DNA of 64,000 nt from Heloderma charlesbogerti (GCA_026122225.1 JANEZZ010002698.1:62001-126000); one strand, 5' to 3'. Counted from the first letter of the stretch, positions 46,301 to 55,100 are shown. A program made the numbers and translations. The notes: generated from the sequence alone by a model not told the origin.

Positions 46301-49300
46301 TTGAGATCTTGCAGTCTTGTGTTCACCATGTTCCTGGATGTTTTAAGCTGCCTCCGTGTTTAAAAAAGACAAAACAGAACTTGCTGTTTGAGCTCACTCC
46401 CTCCTTCTTCCTCAGAACCTCCCTGTGAAGGTGACAGCTGGCAAGGTTCTGAAGGAGGACAAGCAGCGGCTGGTGCAAGAGCAGCAGAGTGAGGAGAAAC
46501 GCTTGGCCATCATGATGATGAAGAAACGGGAGAAATATCTCTACCAGAAGATCATGTTTGGGAAGAAGCGCAAGATCCGAGAGGTATTGCAGTGAGGTTG
46601 CTCCTTCCCATGCTGGGCTTGTGCTCTTTTTGCTGTTGTGGACCTTGAACATTTTGCCAGTCCAGGGGGCTGTGGGGTAGAATATTGCACACAAGGTTGC
46701 CATCTTTTTTCTTTTAAATGGCTCCTACACCTTTAACAGCTGTCTGATCTGGAGACATTAGCAGGTGGTGACGATTATTTTAAATACAATAGATTTACAC
46801 CTCCAAATAAAACGACAAAACATCAGTAGATAAGCAGCAGATACAAGATGAAACAGTACTTAAAATGCCCGAGTGCACAAGAACCTTTTTGCCTGGCACC
46901 TGAAAACCAACAATGTTGATGCCAGGCAAGCTTCCTGGGCAGTGTCAGCCAAAAAAGCCTTCTCTTCCATTGGCATGAGTCTTACATCAGATGGAAAAAG
47001 GACTTGGTAGATAACCTTAGAGTGCAGGCAGGATGATACAGGAGTAGGTGTTCCATCAGATGCTTGGGTCCTAAGTTGCTCAGGGCTTTAAAGGTAGGCA
47101 CCAGCACTTTGACGTAAGGCTCTGAAGCAAAGGGGTGATCAGTGAAGCTCCTAAGACTGATGAGATGTGGCTGGAATTTTGTCCCACTCAGAATTCTGGC
47201 AGGTGTATTTTGCACTAGCTGGAGCAGGGGTCTCCAACTTTCTGGGTCAGTGGGCACATTTGGAATGCTCTCACAAAATGGCTGCCATGGGGGCTTGCCC
47301 GTTCATAAAATGGCTGCCGTGGTGGGTATGGCCAGCCACAAAACAACCTTTTCCCAAAAGGCAAACTGGTGAGGCTAAAAGAAAAGTAACTTGTCTAAGA
47401 ACCTAAGTACAAGGCATACATGACATCTGCACTCCAAAGCACAATACTACCCTTTCAAACCCAATTAAAAGGGCCCCTCTTTAATGAGCTTCCGTCGTGC
47501 ATTAAAAACGTGGTTGTTCAGGCAGGCATTTGGGGTGGGTTAGGGTATTTAAAAAAAAATAATTGGTAGAATTTTACTGTTTTAAATTGTTTTATGGTGT
47601 GTTGTACATCGCCCAGAGTGGCTGGGTGACCAACCAGATGGGCGATTAATAACTTTAATAATAAATAAATAAATAAAAAGAGATGGTGCTAGAAGGCAAT
47701 ACTTCACTGGGATGTCAGCCTCCCAGTTTAGATGATAATTTTTAAAAGTCTTAAGAAATAAAATTAAAATCAGGAGTGAAGAGAGGTGTCCAGAGGCAGC
47801 TACATGTATAATGCTTTGCAGTAATCCAGACAGGAGATTACCAGAGCATGGAGACTGTGGCCAGACTATCACTATCCAGGAGAGGTTGCAGCTGGCATAT
47901 CCAATGTAGCTGATGAAAAGCACTCCATACAACAGAAGCCATTTGGCCTCAAGTGACAATGCTGGACCCAGGAGGACCCCCAAGCTACAAACCTGCTCGT
48001 TCAAGGGGTGTGGAGCCCCACCCCCTATATCACAGCAACCTTCTGCCATTTTGGGTTGTGCCCTTTTGTTAAGACATCCTTAAGCTGCTGTCTACAATGG
48101 GTGGCCATCAGTAAAGTGGTGGAAATCAAGGCCTCATTACACAGTAGTGTCCTGAACTTGGGTTCGAGGGACACATTCTGAGGAGCATTTGCTGTAGCTT
48201 GAGATGTGATAATGAAGGAAAAGGAGAGTTGACTCTCTCAAGCTTTCTGTCAGACAACTTCCAAAGTGATGTGAAACACACTTTAGTCAGATGCTGAAAA
48301 TGCGTGAGACTAGATGCCTTCCACCACCTGATGCCCTCCAATGTTTATTCAGAGCGCAATCCTGTGCATGTTTAGACAGAAAAAGTTCTACAACTCCCAG
48401 CATTCCCCAGCTATCCATGCTGGCTGGGGAATGCTGGGGGCTGAAGGACTTTTTTTTTGTCTAAACATGCATAGGATTGAGCCCTTACTGTATTTTCCAA
48501 CCACCCAGTCACAGAAATACCCTGGGCGGTGTACAATCCGTCAAAAACATAAAATACAAACATTAAAACAAGGGACAAGAACACAGAATCAAACAAGATA
48601 AAACCAGCAGCAAAGAATAAAACCAGCAGCACATAAAACCAAATTAAAACAAACAAAATAAAGCACTAAAACAGTTCTTAAAATGCCTGGGAGAATAAAA
48701 AGGCCTTCACCTGGTGCTGAAAAAAATGTAACATAAGCACCAGGCAAACCTCTCTGGGGAGTGCGTTCCACAAATGGGGTGTCACCACTGAAAAGATATT
48801 TTGAACTACGTCTCCTAGCGTTCCTGGCCATTGGCCATGTTGGCAGGGGCTGATAGGAGTTGAAGTCCAAAATATTTGGAGGGCACCAGTTTGGGGAAGG
48901 ATGGTATACCGGGTCAAACTGGGGCTCGCTTTGGAGAGCAGATGTTCAACTCCACAGCGCAGGTGCAAGGGGTCACCGCAAGCCATACTCTGTATGTGAC
49001 CCAAAGTGCAGTGTTGCTGCAAAGCTCTTGTGTGCTCTGCTCTTCTGCTTTTGGGAGAACATCTCATGAATCTTGTGGCCTTGGCTTTAAAGTTCCAGAG
49101 CAAGCATTGGAAAAGCTTGGCTGTGCATTCAGCCTAACAGAGGAGAATGGCCTGTTAGCGAGGTTTGTCAGAGGAAGGGCTCATATAACAAGGGTATCAG
49201 AGTTGCTTATTTTTGTGTGGCATCGGCTAATCTATTTTCTCTTTCTCAGGCAAATAAACTGGCAGAGAAACGCAAAGCTCATGATGCAGCAGCAAAATCA

Positions 49301-49336
49301 GAGAAGAAGAAAAGCAAAAAGGCACGACGGGAGTAA
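24682..49336 (+). CDS. PES1: Pescadillo homolog (PES1), complete, 15 exons
   Basis: Nucleolar ribosome-biogenesis factor of the PeBoW complex (with BOP1 and WDR12). It is needed for 28S/5.8S rRNA maturation and 60S subunit assembly. All 15 exons join in phase with GT-AG introns to 1,740 nt (579 residues; human 588). Residues 1-8 are MGGLEKKK. The pescadillo N-terminal domain runs to about residue 290 ('[20 protein letters not shown]', '[20 protein letters not shown]', '[16 protein letters not shown]', '[20 protein letters not shown]'). The BRCT domain spans about 326-420 ('[18 protein letters not shown]', '[10 protein letters not shown]', with the conserved Trp in 'QPQWVFDSV' near 398). An acidic Glu/Asp tract lies at about 455-483. 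The C-terminus is basic, with '[20 protein letters not shown]' and a terminal [14 protein letters not shown] nuclear/nucleolar signal. The start codon sits in a strong GGCC-ATG-GG context. No lesion is seen. Orthology is very firm. Confidence 0.98.
24706..26182 (+). other. PES1 intron 1
   Basis: The first 600 bp is CpG-rich. At 25,350-25,490 there is an L2 3' tail ('gtgagccacccagagag'). At 25,845-25,965 an interspersed repeat reads 'ggtagctgtgttagtctgtt' and 'cttaaagacatttattttgc'; it is widespread in reptile genomes, but I do not assign a class. Confidence 0.7.
26183..26262 (+). CDS. PES1: PES1 exon 2
   Basis: Encodes '[20 protein letters not shown]' and 'LSLADF'. Acceptor 'cctcaaaaaaag', donor TCAG|GTAAGG, phase 0 to 2. 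Confidence 0.96.
26372..26497. mobile_element. Palindromic MITE, family B
   Basis: 'aaccaggtgcccttcagatg', 'aactcccatcattctgagcc' and the inverted right half ending 'catctggaggacactaggtt'. Confidence 0.85.
26822..27264. mobile_element. PIF/Harbinger-like MITE, A2 family
   Basis: 'gggagcaatcgtatggccac' to 'ccccataggattgcgccc', followed by TTA. The internal hairpin 'gctagacagccgaaatcggc' is shared with other A2 copies. Confidence 0.8.
27403..27832. mobile_element. PIF/Harbinger-like MITE, A2 family
   Basis: TAA|GGGCACAATCCTGTGG...CCATAGGATTGCGCCCT. The 'tttttcggtttctgggaact' and 'gacagctgaaattggctg' landmarks are present. It abuts an A1 fragment ('gttgcagtcctgtgcatgtt'). Confidence 0.82.
28173..28326 (+). 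CDS. PES1: PES1 exon 3
   Basis: Begins '[20 protein letters not shown]' and ends '[10 protein letters not shown]'. Acceptor 'ccccctctccag', donor AAG|GTATCG, phase 2 to 0. Confidence 0.97.
28610..28719 (+). CDS. PES1: PES1 exon 4
   Basis: '[20 protein letters not shown]' then '[16 protein letters not shown]'. Acceptor 'ctctttccaag', donor GAGAG|GTAAGA, phase 0 to 2. Confidence 0.97.
29559..29666. mobile_element. PIF/Harbinger-like MITE, A1 family, TTA duplication
   Basis: GGGTGCAATCCTATGCATGT to 'gcatgggattgcaccc', flanked by TTA on both sides (29,556-29,558 and 29,667-29,669). Confidence 0.88.
29685..29955. mobile_element. Long palindromic DNA element
   Basis: About 270 bp. TTTGGGAACTGTGTTGATTA at the left is mirrored at the right by TAATCAGTACAGTTCCCAAA. 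Inner arms pair 'accctctatgcatggagggt' with 'accctccacatgtcgaggg', and 'tttctgaag' with 'cttcagaaa'. This could fold into a near-complete hairpin. No clear target duplication. Confidence 0.75.
31319..31490 (+). CDS. PES1: PES1 exon 5
   Basis: '[20 protein letters not shown]', '[20 protein letters not shown]', '[10 protein letters not shown]'. Acceptor 'gtggctgcag', donor AAG|GTAAGC, phase 2 to 0. Confidence 0.97.
31560..31895. mobile_element. Long palindromic DNA element, family C
   Basis: About 335 bp starting 70 bp after PES1 exon 5. Left 'cacactaacccacactcagt' is mirrored by right 'attgagtgtgggttagtgtg'. 'tgaacccaggacattttc' is mirrored by 'gaaaatgtcctgggttca', and 'gtgacttgttaacca' by 'tggttaacaagccac'. 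It has the full-hairpin architecture of a MITE. Confidence 0.85.
32033..32122 (+). CDS. PES1: PES1 exon 6
   Basis: Thirty codons: '[20 protein letters not shown]' then '[10 protein letters not shown]'. Acceptor 'ctcttgccag', donor AAT|GTGAGT, phase 0. Confidence 0.97.
32305..32940 (-). mobile_element. L2-like LINE, antisense
   Basis: Reverse strand carries the 3' tail complement 'tttctatgctgcccaatagc' and the UTR/RT remnants 'ggtcactatgatcaacatct' and 'gtggtggccccccgactg'. The 3' end faces left. Confidence 0.8.
33139..33208. mobile_element. A1 MITE, truncated
   Basis: TTA|GGGCGCAATCCTCTGCATGT, then 'agtcctacaactcccagtat'; the right half is missing. Confidence 0.7.
35160..35330 (-). mobile_element. 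L2-like LINE 3' tail, antisense
   Basis: 'ctataccgcccaatagccaa' and 'ctctgggcggttcacaaaaa' next to an ATTT-repeat tail. Confidence 0.75.
35478..36290 (-). mobile_element. L2-like LINE, antisense, split by a SINE
   Basis: 'ttctataccacccagtagcc' tail at the left. It resumes after the SINE with 'atcctggctctgaaaaggtg' and 'cactgagaaggccctctacc'. The SINE at 35,711-36,048 is therefore the younger insertion. Confidence 0.8.
35711..36048 (+). mobile_element. Sauria-type SINE with 13-bp target duplication
   Basis: Near-identical to the reverse complement of 17,645-17,980. tRNA-like head 'ctgtggtggcttagtggtta', tail 'agagtcggacatgactg' (36,010-36,026), ending 'cctttaccttt'. Target repeats AGAGGAAAGTCTT / AGAGGAGAGTCTT at 35,698-35,710 and 36,049-36,061 differ by one base. 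Confidence 0.92.
36763..36879 (+). CDS. PES1: PES1 exon 7
   Basis: '[20 protein letters not shown]' and '[19 protein letters not shown]'. Acceptor 'gacctattccag', donor AAG|GTGAGT, phase 0. Confidence 0.97.
37037..37160. mobile_element. Palindromic MITE, family B
   Basis: 'gccaggtgtcctccagatgt' to 'aacatctggaagacacctgg'. Confidence 0.8.
37907..38240. mobile_element. hAT-like non-autonomous element
   Basis: Opens CAGGGGTGGGTGATCTCTGG, with 'ggtctgggggccacattgcc' inside. The other end, 'ggggcctgcatgttgctcac', mirrors it imperfectly. CAGGGGTGGG starts are typical of hAT/Charlie-group elements. It abuts an antisense CR1 end. Confidence 0.55.
38243..38605 (-). mobile_element. CR1 LINE 3' end, antisense
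   Basis: Starts 'agaatcatagaacagtaggg' with 'ccatcgagtccaaccccctg', the complement of the CR1 3' terminus. Extends into the 3' UTR ('tgatgttcagccggaatctg'). Matches 10,620-10,985 in reverse. Confidence 0.92.
38975..39052 (+). CDS. PES1: PES1 exon 8
   Basis: Twenty-six codons, '[20 protein letters not shown]' then SESYME; a variable linker between the N-terminal domain and the BRCT domain. Acceptor 'ctgccttttag', donor GAG|GTGAGA. Confidence 0.94.
39222..39343. mobile_element. Palindromic MITE, family B
   Basis: 'gctggcaccctccagatgtt', 'actacaactcctagcat', right half 'catttggaggataccaggtt'. Confidence 0.75.
39403..39492 (+). CDS. PES1: PES1 exon 9
   Basis: Thirty codons: '[20 protein letters not shown]' then '[10 protein letters not shown]'. 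Acceptor 'cttccttttcag', donor GGA|GTAAGT. Confidence 0.96.
39813..39890. mobile_element. A1 MITE, internally deleted, TTC flanks
   Basis: AGGTGCAATCCTATGCGTGT to GCGCCC, flanked by TTC at 39,810-39,812 and 39,891-39,893. The right half is largely deleted. Confidence 0.7.
40565..41010 (-). mobile_element. L2-like LINE, antisense, next to PES1 exon 10
   Basis: Minus-strand frame reads '[20 protein letters not shown]', '[20 protein letters not shown]'. It ends about 35 bp before the exon 10 boundary at 41,046, so it supplies much of the region where the branch point should be. Confidence 0.85.
41046..41176 (+). CDS. PES1: PES1 exon 10
   Basis: '[20 protein letters not shown]' (charged helix), then '[20 protein letters not shown]' (start of BRCT). 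Acceptor 'ttccccccaccag', donor CCG|GTATGT, phase 0 to 2. Confidence 0.97.
41789..41914 (+). CDS. PES1: PES1 exon 11
   Basis: '[20 protein letters not shown]', '[20 protein letters not shown]': central BRCT. Acceptor 'tactttggcag', donor GCAG|GTGGGT, phase 2 in and out. Confidence 0.97.
41950..42125 (-). mobile_element. CR1 LINE 3' end, antisense
   Basis: 'agaatcatacaatcatagac' with 'agttcaactccctg', the complement of a CR1 terminus. Confidence 0.8.
42145..42585 (-). mobile_element. L2-like LINE, antisense
   Basis: Tail complement 'tatctatactgacccacagc'. Minus frame '[20 protein letters not shown]' and '[20 protein letters not shown]'. Confidence 0.88.
42586..43047 (+). mobile_element. Probable L1-like LINE 3' end
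   Basis: AT-rich unit ending in poly(A) at about 43,038-43,047 after 'ataaaattttatga'. A short frame '[20 protein letters not shown]' resembles nothing I can fix with certainty. It separates two antisense CR1 pieces. Confidence 0.45.
43048..43530 (-). mobile_element. CR1 LINE 3' region, antisense
   Basis: 'ggagaacccatcacctccca', 'gtggtttctcctaacgttta' and 'agactgcattcgctttttta' are the complement of CR1 UTR and late coding sequence. It may be the continuation of the 41,950 piece. Confidence 0.75.
43600..43745 (+). mobile_element. tRNA-Ala-like SINE, plus strand
   Basis: 'ccccagttccatttccggca' (box B region), 'tctccaggtggggctgggaa' and 'agacaccgagctagatggac' mirror the body of 3,145-3,325 in the opposite orientation. 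Confidence 0.6.
43829..44832 (+). repeat. Unclassified AT-rich repeat R1, copy 2 (uninterrupted)
   Basis: Reverse complement of 17,035-18,421 without the SINE. Shares 'attaattgatcagcgacaac', 'acatgtatacctttcaggct', 'ggtcttaattatctc' and 'gtcttcccagcaagtc'. The SINE-free junction is at about 44,245. Confidence 0.8.
45067..45251 (+). CDS. PES1: PES1 exon 12
   Basis: '[20 protein letters not shown]' (BRCT end with its Trp), '[20 protein letters not shown]', '[10 protein letters not shown]'. Acceptor 'ccaccccag', donor CCGG|GTAACG, phase 2 to 1. Confidence 0.97.
45490..45617 (+). CDS. PES1: PES1 exon 13 (acidic)
   Basis: Glu/Asp/Ser-rich stretch '[20 protein letters not shown]'. Acceptor 'ctttctgtag', donor AAG|GTATGT, phase 1 to 0. 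Low-complexity acidic tracts of variable length are normal here in PES1. Confidence 0.95.
46117..46218. mobile_element. PIF/Harbinger-like MITE, A1 family, TTA duplication
   Basis: GGGTGCAATCCGATGCATGT to 'catgcataggattgtgccc', flanked by TTA (46,114-46,116 and 46,219-46,221). Confidence 0.87.
46416..46583 (+). CDS. PES1: PES1 exon 14
   Basis: '[20 protein letters not shown]', '[20 protein letters not shown]', '[11 protein letters not shown]'. Acceptor 'cttcttcctcag', donor GAG|GTATTG, phase 0. Confidence 0.97.
46775..47240 (-). mobile_element. L2-like LINE, antisense
   Basis: Minus frame '[20 protein letters not shown]' and '[20 protein letters not shown]'. Confidence 0.85.
47465..47685 (+). 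mobile_element. L2-like LINE 3' end, same subfamily as 52.6 kb
   Basis: 'gcattaaaaacgtggttgtt', 'gtgggttagggtattt' and 'cagatgggcgattaataa', then AATAAATA repeats. Nearly identical to 53,180-53,360. Confidence 0.88.
47690..48060 (-). mobile_element. L2-like LINE, antisense
   Basis: Minus frame '[20 protein letters not shown]' aligns with 'QVRSLGVILDSQLSMEAQV' of the 52.6-kb copy. Confidence 0.8.
48352..48484. mobile_element. PIF/Harbinger-like MITE, A1 family, longest copy
   Basis: About 133 bp, close to a complete palindrome. Left 'cagcattccccagctatcca' mirrors right 'tggctggggaatgctggggg'. Flanks TCA / TTA. Confidence 0.85.
48490..48790 (-). mobile_element. L2-like LINE 3' part, antisense
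   Basis: 'cctgggcggtgtacaatccg' tail complement and minus-frame remnants '[20 protein letters not shown]'. Confidence 0.8.
49250..49336 (+). CDS. PES1: PES1 exon 15 (stop codon)
   Basis: '[20 protein letters not shown]' then a Lys/Arg-rich end KSKKARRE and TAA. Acceptor 'tctctttctcag'. Confidence 0.97.
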   Translation, partial: ANKLAEKRKAHDAAAKSEKKKSKKARRE

Positions 49337-50045
49337 TGTGGGCTCCTCGACTCAGCCTGGCCCTTCATACGCAGGTCTACAAGATGGACACTTCGGACCT
49401 CATGTTGAGCCTCAGAATTCCAAGCTCTTGTGGCCTCTTCCCTCGAGTTGTGCTTCTCCAAGGCAGGCAGTGGCACTGGTACCTTGGCCATGTAGCCAAG
49501 AGCGTCTTTGAGGAATGTCCACTATAAACAAATCTGTAAAACAAATCTGGATTTTCCTCAGTTCCCTTTAGGATTTCCCCATTGTACAATGGCTGACCTA
49601 GTTCTCACTTTGTGAGAAGATCTCTCCCCTTCTCTGCCTGTTTTGCCACAGAGAATAATAACTAGGCCTAGCCACCACAGAGACCAGCCTGCATTCTTAC
49701 ATGTCGCTATTTTCCAGTAAGCTTATGGGAGGAGCAGTGAGGCCCTTCAGAGGCAAAATACCTCAGGACTGTTGCTGCGCTTTGTAAATAAGCCTACTTA
49801 TAAGACCAGCACAAAGGCTCAGGCAGGGCACTCCTATCTGTGTAAGGGAACAGCTTGGGATTGGAGTAATGTGTACATGGTTTTTTCTTTCCCCTTTACC
49901 TTGTTTGATTCTAAGGTCATCCGCTAGCACCCATCCTAGCTTGGATAGCTACAACAATACATTTTCACCCCAAGCTTCTTCTCCCCTTCAATTGTAAATG
50001 GCAGGTTAATTATGTTCTCTTTTATTAAACTGACCTTTGAAATGG
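49337..50045 (+). other. PES1 3' UTR (approximate)
   Basis: Repeat-poor, AT-moderate sequence from the stop codon to just past the ATTAAA signal. The exact cleavage site is not visible. Confidence 0.65.
50024..50029 (+). terminator. Polyadenylation signal ATTAAA
   Basis: Common variant signal about 690 bp after the PES1 stop. A T-rich element ('gttttttttacc') lies about 35 bp downstream. It is the best candidate for the transcript end. Confidence 0.6.
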
Positions 50046-50378
50046 TGGCTTTCAGCAGAGTTTTTTTTACCTATATTGATGTTGTAATATATGATGTACC
50101 TATAATTTTACCTATATTAATGACAGAGAAAATGGACTTTATGGTTTGCCTTCTGCCTTTATCCGACTACATTCATGTACAGCAAGAGTAAAGACATGGT
50201 AAGAAAGGGAACAGCACCATTCTTTAGTCGGAGCAGGAGAAAAATTCTATATTCGTTTTCAAGAGCAACTGAATATAATTCAATTTTACATTTAACTCTT
50301 CTGTAACTGGAGGTTCAGAAAAAGAACACTGCTGCTTATGCAGGGTTTATTACTTATTCTACTTATTTAATTGATTAA

Positions 50379-50758
50379 AGGTGCAATCCTATGGCCGCTA
50401 GACAGCGTAGGATTTTTATGTTCCCAGAAACCTAACTTCCCGCTCCCTCCCCTGCCACCTTGTAGGCAGCGCAGTTCATGGCTCTGTGCTCATAACAGCA
50501 GCACAGAGCGGGCGAAAAGGACATTCCTGGGGGAGGGGACCATGGAAGCACCACTGCAACGCTTCCTATGCACCATCTGGCCTCCCCCCCCCCCCACTCC
50601 GATGCACTCTCGCTCGACAGCCAGAATTGGCCATTTAGCCGCAAATGCAGGGCAGCCAGAGTGCGGAGAAGATCCCCTCTGTGCTTAACCCACCATGCAC
50701 TGGATAGTCAACCACCTCCAAGTTCAGAGGTGGCCGACTGTACCCATAGGATTTCCCC
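50379..50758. mobile_element. PIF/Harbinger-like MITE, A2 family, TAA duplication
   Basis: AGGTGCAATCCTATGGCCGC to 'acccataggatttcccc', flanked by TAA (50,376-50,378 and 50,759-50,761). Confidence 0.87.
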
Positions 50759-50759
50759 T

Positions 50760-52599
50760 AAAAGTTTAATCAAACAGATTGCTCTACTCTTTGTACAATA
50801 AAAAATCAAAGCATAATAAATGCAATAGAATCACAATAACAACATAAAACTGATAGACATACCGACACAGCATAAAATATAATGATGCAAAAACTAGAAC
50901 CACCATCAGGTACAATAGTTAAAATCACACCAACAGAACTAAAATGGTATATTTTAAACACGAAAAAATGTTAATTGCATTTAAGAGGGATGGTGTTCAT
51001 GAGCAATCACTTAACATGACAATTGGGTTAGTTCCTGTGTTTGCTACGTCCCTTCAGAGCATGCAGTTTTTGGCCCTGGAAGTCCATCAGGTATGTGGAC
51101 AGGCTCTCTCTTCAAACCTGAGACCTCTAAACCAGGAGTTCTTGAATTCTGCTGATGTGGAATTAGCAGCTCTCTGGTGATAGGTGTTCTCATGCTGAAC
51201 ACCATGCACATTATTTTCCACAAATGCTTCTGTCAAGTTTAATTACATGTGTAGGGGAGCATCTTCCCCATCATGGAAATGCCATCTGAAGAGGGGTGTT
51301 CTAGAAACTCAGGCAATGGACCCCTGTTAGTCTGTTGCTAATTCACTTTTAATAACCAATTCTATGGCTGGAGGATGGAGTGATTTTCAAAATTTGTATC
51401 TGAAGAATTCAGAAGTTCAGTTTATTTGTTGTAACCAAACTGCAGGCTCTGCAGTTCTTTGGATTTCAGATACTGATTCAATGCATGCCTTTCTTCAGAA
51501 GCAAGAGCTTGAGGTTTGTTTAGAAAGATAAAGTGTTCCGTACCATTACCAATCAGTGTTCAATATTTGGAATTTTTATTTTCACTTTTGAGGAATCTTC
51601 ATTTAGCTGCTAACATGTTGTAATTTTTATTTATCCTTGTGTCAGTCTTTCTTAGAAGAAACGTTTAACTGGGAGTCCATATTAAGCTGGATTTTAGTAA
51701 TATTACATATTACGTTTACTATAGTAAACCAGAAACATGCTAATGGAGGATGTCCACTTTATGTATTCTACAATTCCACATGTTAAATGGGAGCAATCTA
51801 TTAGCAGAATACTTCAAGATAATAGTTTGAAATGTCAGTGTACACGTATGTGTGGTAACCTAGTCTTGTTGGTTGCAATCCTATGTACCAGGAGTAAGCT
51901 CTGCTAAACACAGTGGGATTTATTTCTGTTTAAATGTGCACAGGATTATTCTGTTTAGCACTGAGGGGCTGTACATACTCAAAGTATTAAAACTAATGAC
52001 TGAGTTGAGTGGGGCAATAATTCCATACCCGCTGAGTTTAATGTTGCTTTATGTATCTTGATGTGTTAATAAATGACAAAGGGCATAATCCAGTCAAAGT
52101 TAAATGTTAAATTCCACTGATTTTTAAGGTGAGAGTTAAGCACCTGCTTTGATTCTAGCGGCAGAGTTTAAAGTGCTGTTTAATTTTTTATCATGAAACC
52201 GATGGGATTCAAAATAGCTTAATTTGGCTGGGTTATATCCAGACATCATTGTGTACTACATTGTGTCTCCCCGTATCCAGAAGATCTTCCATGAATGATA
52301 GGACTTTCAATAACATTTAACCATAATAGCTAATGAAACATCAATGCACAGTAGCAGTGCACCTCCAAAATAGCTATCTCCCGTCGCTTCATCAGTATCT
52401 TGTTCTACTTGAGGGCTTTCCCAGGCCATCTGGCTAGCCACTGTCACAAACAGAGCACTAGGCTAGACTAATCTGGTAAGGGTTTCTGTCTAAATTACTA
52501 TTATTTCTGCCTAAAATAAAAGTGTGAGCAAGCCCCTAGAAGAGAAGGAAGTTTCGAGCAGGTGTGGAAATCAGAGGTTTGTTAGGCCTGTGAGATAAA
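50760..52599. other. AT-rich intergenic stretch
   Basis: No coding signal. An A3-type repeat lies at about 51,872-51,960 ('gcaatcctatgtacc' to 'gtgcacaggatta'). Nothing else is recognised. Confidence 0.6.
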
Positions 52600-53362
52600 A
52601 TATGCAAGATCACAGCACACAGGTCCGCAGCCTGGGGGTCATTTTGGACTCCCAGCTGTCCATGGAGGCTCAGGTGTCAGCTGTGAGCCGGACAGCGCTG
52701 TATCAACTCCATCTGATACGGCGGCTGCGCCCCTTCCTTCCCGACCATCTGCTCCCATCGGTAGTACATGCCCTGGTCTCCTTTTGTTTAGACTACTGTA
52801 ATGCGCTCTACATGGGGTTACCCTTGAAGACAGTTCGGAAGCTGCAGCTGGTACAGAACGCGGCGGCTCGCCTGATTAAAGGCAGCCGCCGGCGAGATCA
52901 CATCACTCCAGTGCTGAAGGAGTTGCACTGGTTACCAGCTGTTTTCCGGGCCAAATTCAAGGTGTTGGTTTTGACCTTTAAAACCCTATATGGTTCTGGC
53001 CCAGCCTATCTTAAGGAGCGCCTCCAGCAGCACCGGACAGGCCGCTTAACAAGATCAGCCTCGGATGGCCTCCTCTATGTCCCATCAGCCAGGACAGCTA
53101 GACTGGTGGGGACAAGGGAGAGGGCCTTTTCTGTGGTGGCCCCCACTCTGTGGAACTCCCTCCCTAGGGAACTTCCGCTGTGCATTAAAAACGTGGTTGT
53201 TCAGGCAGGCGTTTGGGGTGGGTTAGGGTATTTTAGGAAATGTTTTTATTGTAGAATTTTACTGTTTTAAACTGTTTTATTATATGCTGTACATTGCCCA
53301 GAGTGGCTGGGTGACCAGCCAGATGGGCGATTAATAAATTTAATAATAATAATAATAAACCC
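52600..53362 (+). mobile_element. L2-like LINE, well-preserved RT C-terminus
   Basis: A 222-residue open frame (52,602-53,270): 'VRSLGVILDSQLSMEAQVSA', '[20 protein letters not shown]', '[20 protein letters not shown]', '[18 protein letters not shown]'. 3' UTR to 'gggcgattaataaatt' and (TAA)n. 5'-truncated, like most LINE copies. Confidence 0.92.
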
Positions 53363-55100
53363 TTTACAGCCTCGTAACCACCCTGTTGTACTCACCATTA
53401 AATGGAGGGAGTGTGAGTCCCTCTCCACCTGCCCCAACTGTTTCAATGCAAGTTTACAAATTAGGTGCAGATTCTAACCCTTATCAGCAACTATAAGTAT
53501 GACACTACATATTCCTCGTGAATTAACTGAAGAGTACGAAACTATGATCTTGAATAATAAACCATGTTATAACCTTTTTTCTGGAACCTAGCAAATCGCT
53601 GTCCCTATTTTTGCTTTTTAAATTAATACTTGTACCTGTGTTTGCATTTGGGGCCGGGACGGTGTCAAGGGTAGGTATGCTGGGCACCTGCTGAGGGCCT
53701 GCACCCCAGCAGAGGCCCACTGAAAAGATCCCCTAGACCCCATTCTCTTCACGATCGCAACCTGTTTGTTTACCTGGCTCTCATTCAGACCCAGACAGTG
53801 GTGGTGGTGGTGGGAAAGGGGAGCAGCCTGTCCGCTCATTGGCTTTCTGCCTGCCAATGTTGAGAAAGGAGCAATAGCAGCTGGTGACAACGTCAGTGAG
53901 AAGACCCCTTCACTGGAGGAGGGGCCCGTTGAAGGCATCTTGCCCAAGGGTCCTCAAAAAGTGCTGGCTGCAGGTGATTTGGGGAACGCTTCGTTAAAAT
54001 TTAGTGTCGGTTCCTAGAACGGTCGTTCTTCAGGATTCGACTCACTGCTGAGTGGGAGGCGGGTGCACCATGTCTCTTAATGTGACATGCGTCATGAGAT
54101 TGATGCTACGTAATGTGCAGCCTCACATGCTGGGGTGGCTCATTTTGAACTGCGAGTAACAGGCTTGTAGGATGACTATATTTTTTTAGCAAATGTTTAT
54201 CCCATTACAAAATAAATGAATGTAGCAGATTGGAGTAGAGCCTTCGGGAATATAAACTAAAATGGTGGTCCTGATTAATTGGGCAGCAGAATTTTTACAA
54301 AAATCAGCGCAAGAACTTAAAGAAATTGCAGTTGACAAGCACCATCTCAAAAGAAACATTTATTTCATTTCATTTCATTTCATTTCTATACTGCCCAATA
54401 GCCGAAGCTCTCTGGGCAGTTCACACAAATTTTTCTTTCTCTCATGCACAGGAAGGCCTCTTCCAATACGATGCCTGCTATACGTGTGCATCTAAAAAGA
54501 AAGGATACTTCACTGTTCTTACTCATATGCCAATTTACTTGATTTACTAAAACTCATGCCTTAAGATTTATTTAACTGGGCGACTGCCTTCAAAAAATCC
54601 TGCAAGAGTATGGGCCATACAGACACACACAAAATGAATTCCTGATGCATTTTGAACCCAAGCTGGCTTCGTAATTGTCTTTTATATTTCCATCTATCTC
54701 CAAGCGTGTGCGCGTACACACACACGTACACACACCATCACACGATACCAATAAGCATAAAAGGTTTGAAATCAGCCAGAACAGCCACAGTGTCTTCCTT
54801 CACCCACAGCCCACCTCTAAATCCCCTCTTCCCTCTCCCGTCAGCTCCCTTGCTAAGGGGAATGCCAAATACAAGACAAAGTAACTACTCCCAAATGGAG
54901 GAGCAGATCCCACTGTCTCATTGTACTTATGAATCCATTTTCTGTTGAGAGGAAACCAGAAATTTAAGGATAATTTTTGTCCATACATCTGGTACTGCAG
55001 TTTTTTTTGTCTTGCAACTTTTACAGCTGTTGCATCCATTTGGGCACTTCTGTGTCACACTTGTGCCCCTATTCTCACCCGGGGCATGTTGAAAGGTATG
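53363..55100. other. Intergenic stretch
   Basis: No exon recognised. A mixed GC stretch lies at 53.64-53.95 kb. An antisense L2 tail with ATTTC repeats is at 54,358-54,425, and a (CA)n run at 54,716-54,735. Confidence 0.6.

Larger units (their letters stand above)
46584..49249 (+). other. PES1 intron 14
   Basis: Holds antisense L2 (46,775-47,240), a hAT-like 'aggggtctccaac' fragment (47,224-47,400), a sense L2 tail (47,465-47,685), antisense L2 (47,690-48,060), an A1 MITE (48,352-48,484), antisense L2 (48,490-48,790) and a family B MITE (48,800-48,898). Confidence 0.8.
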
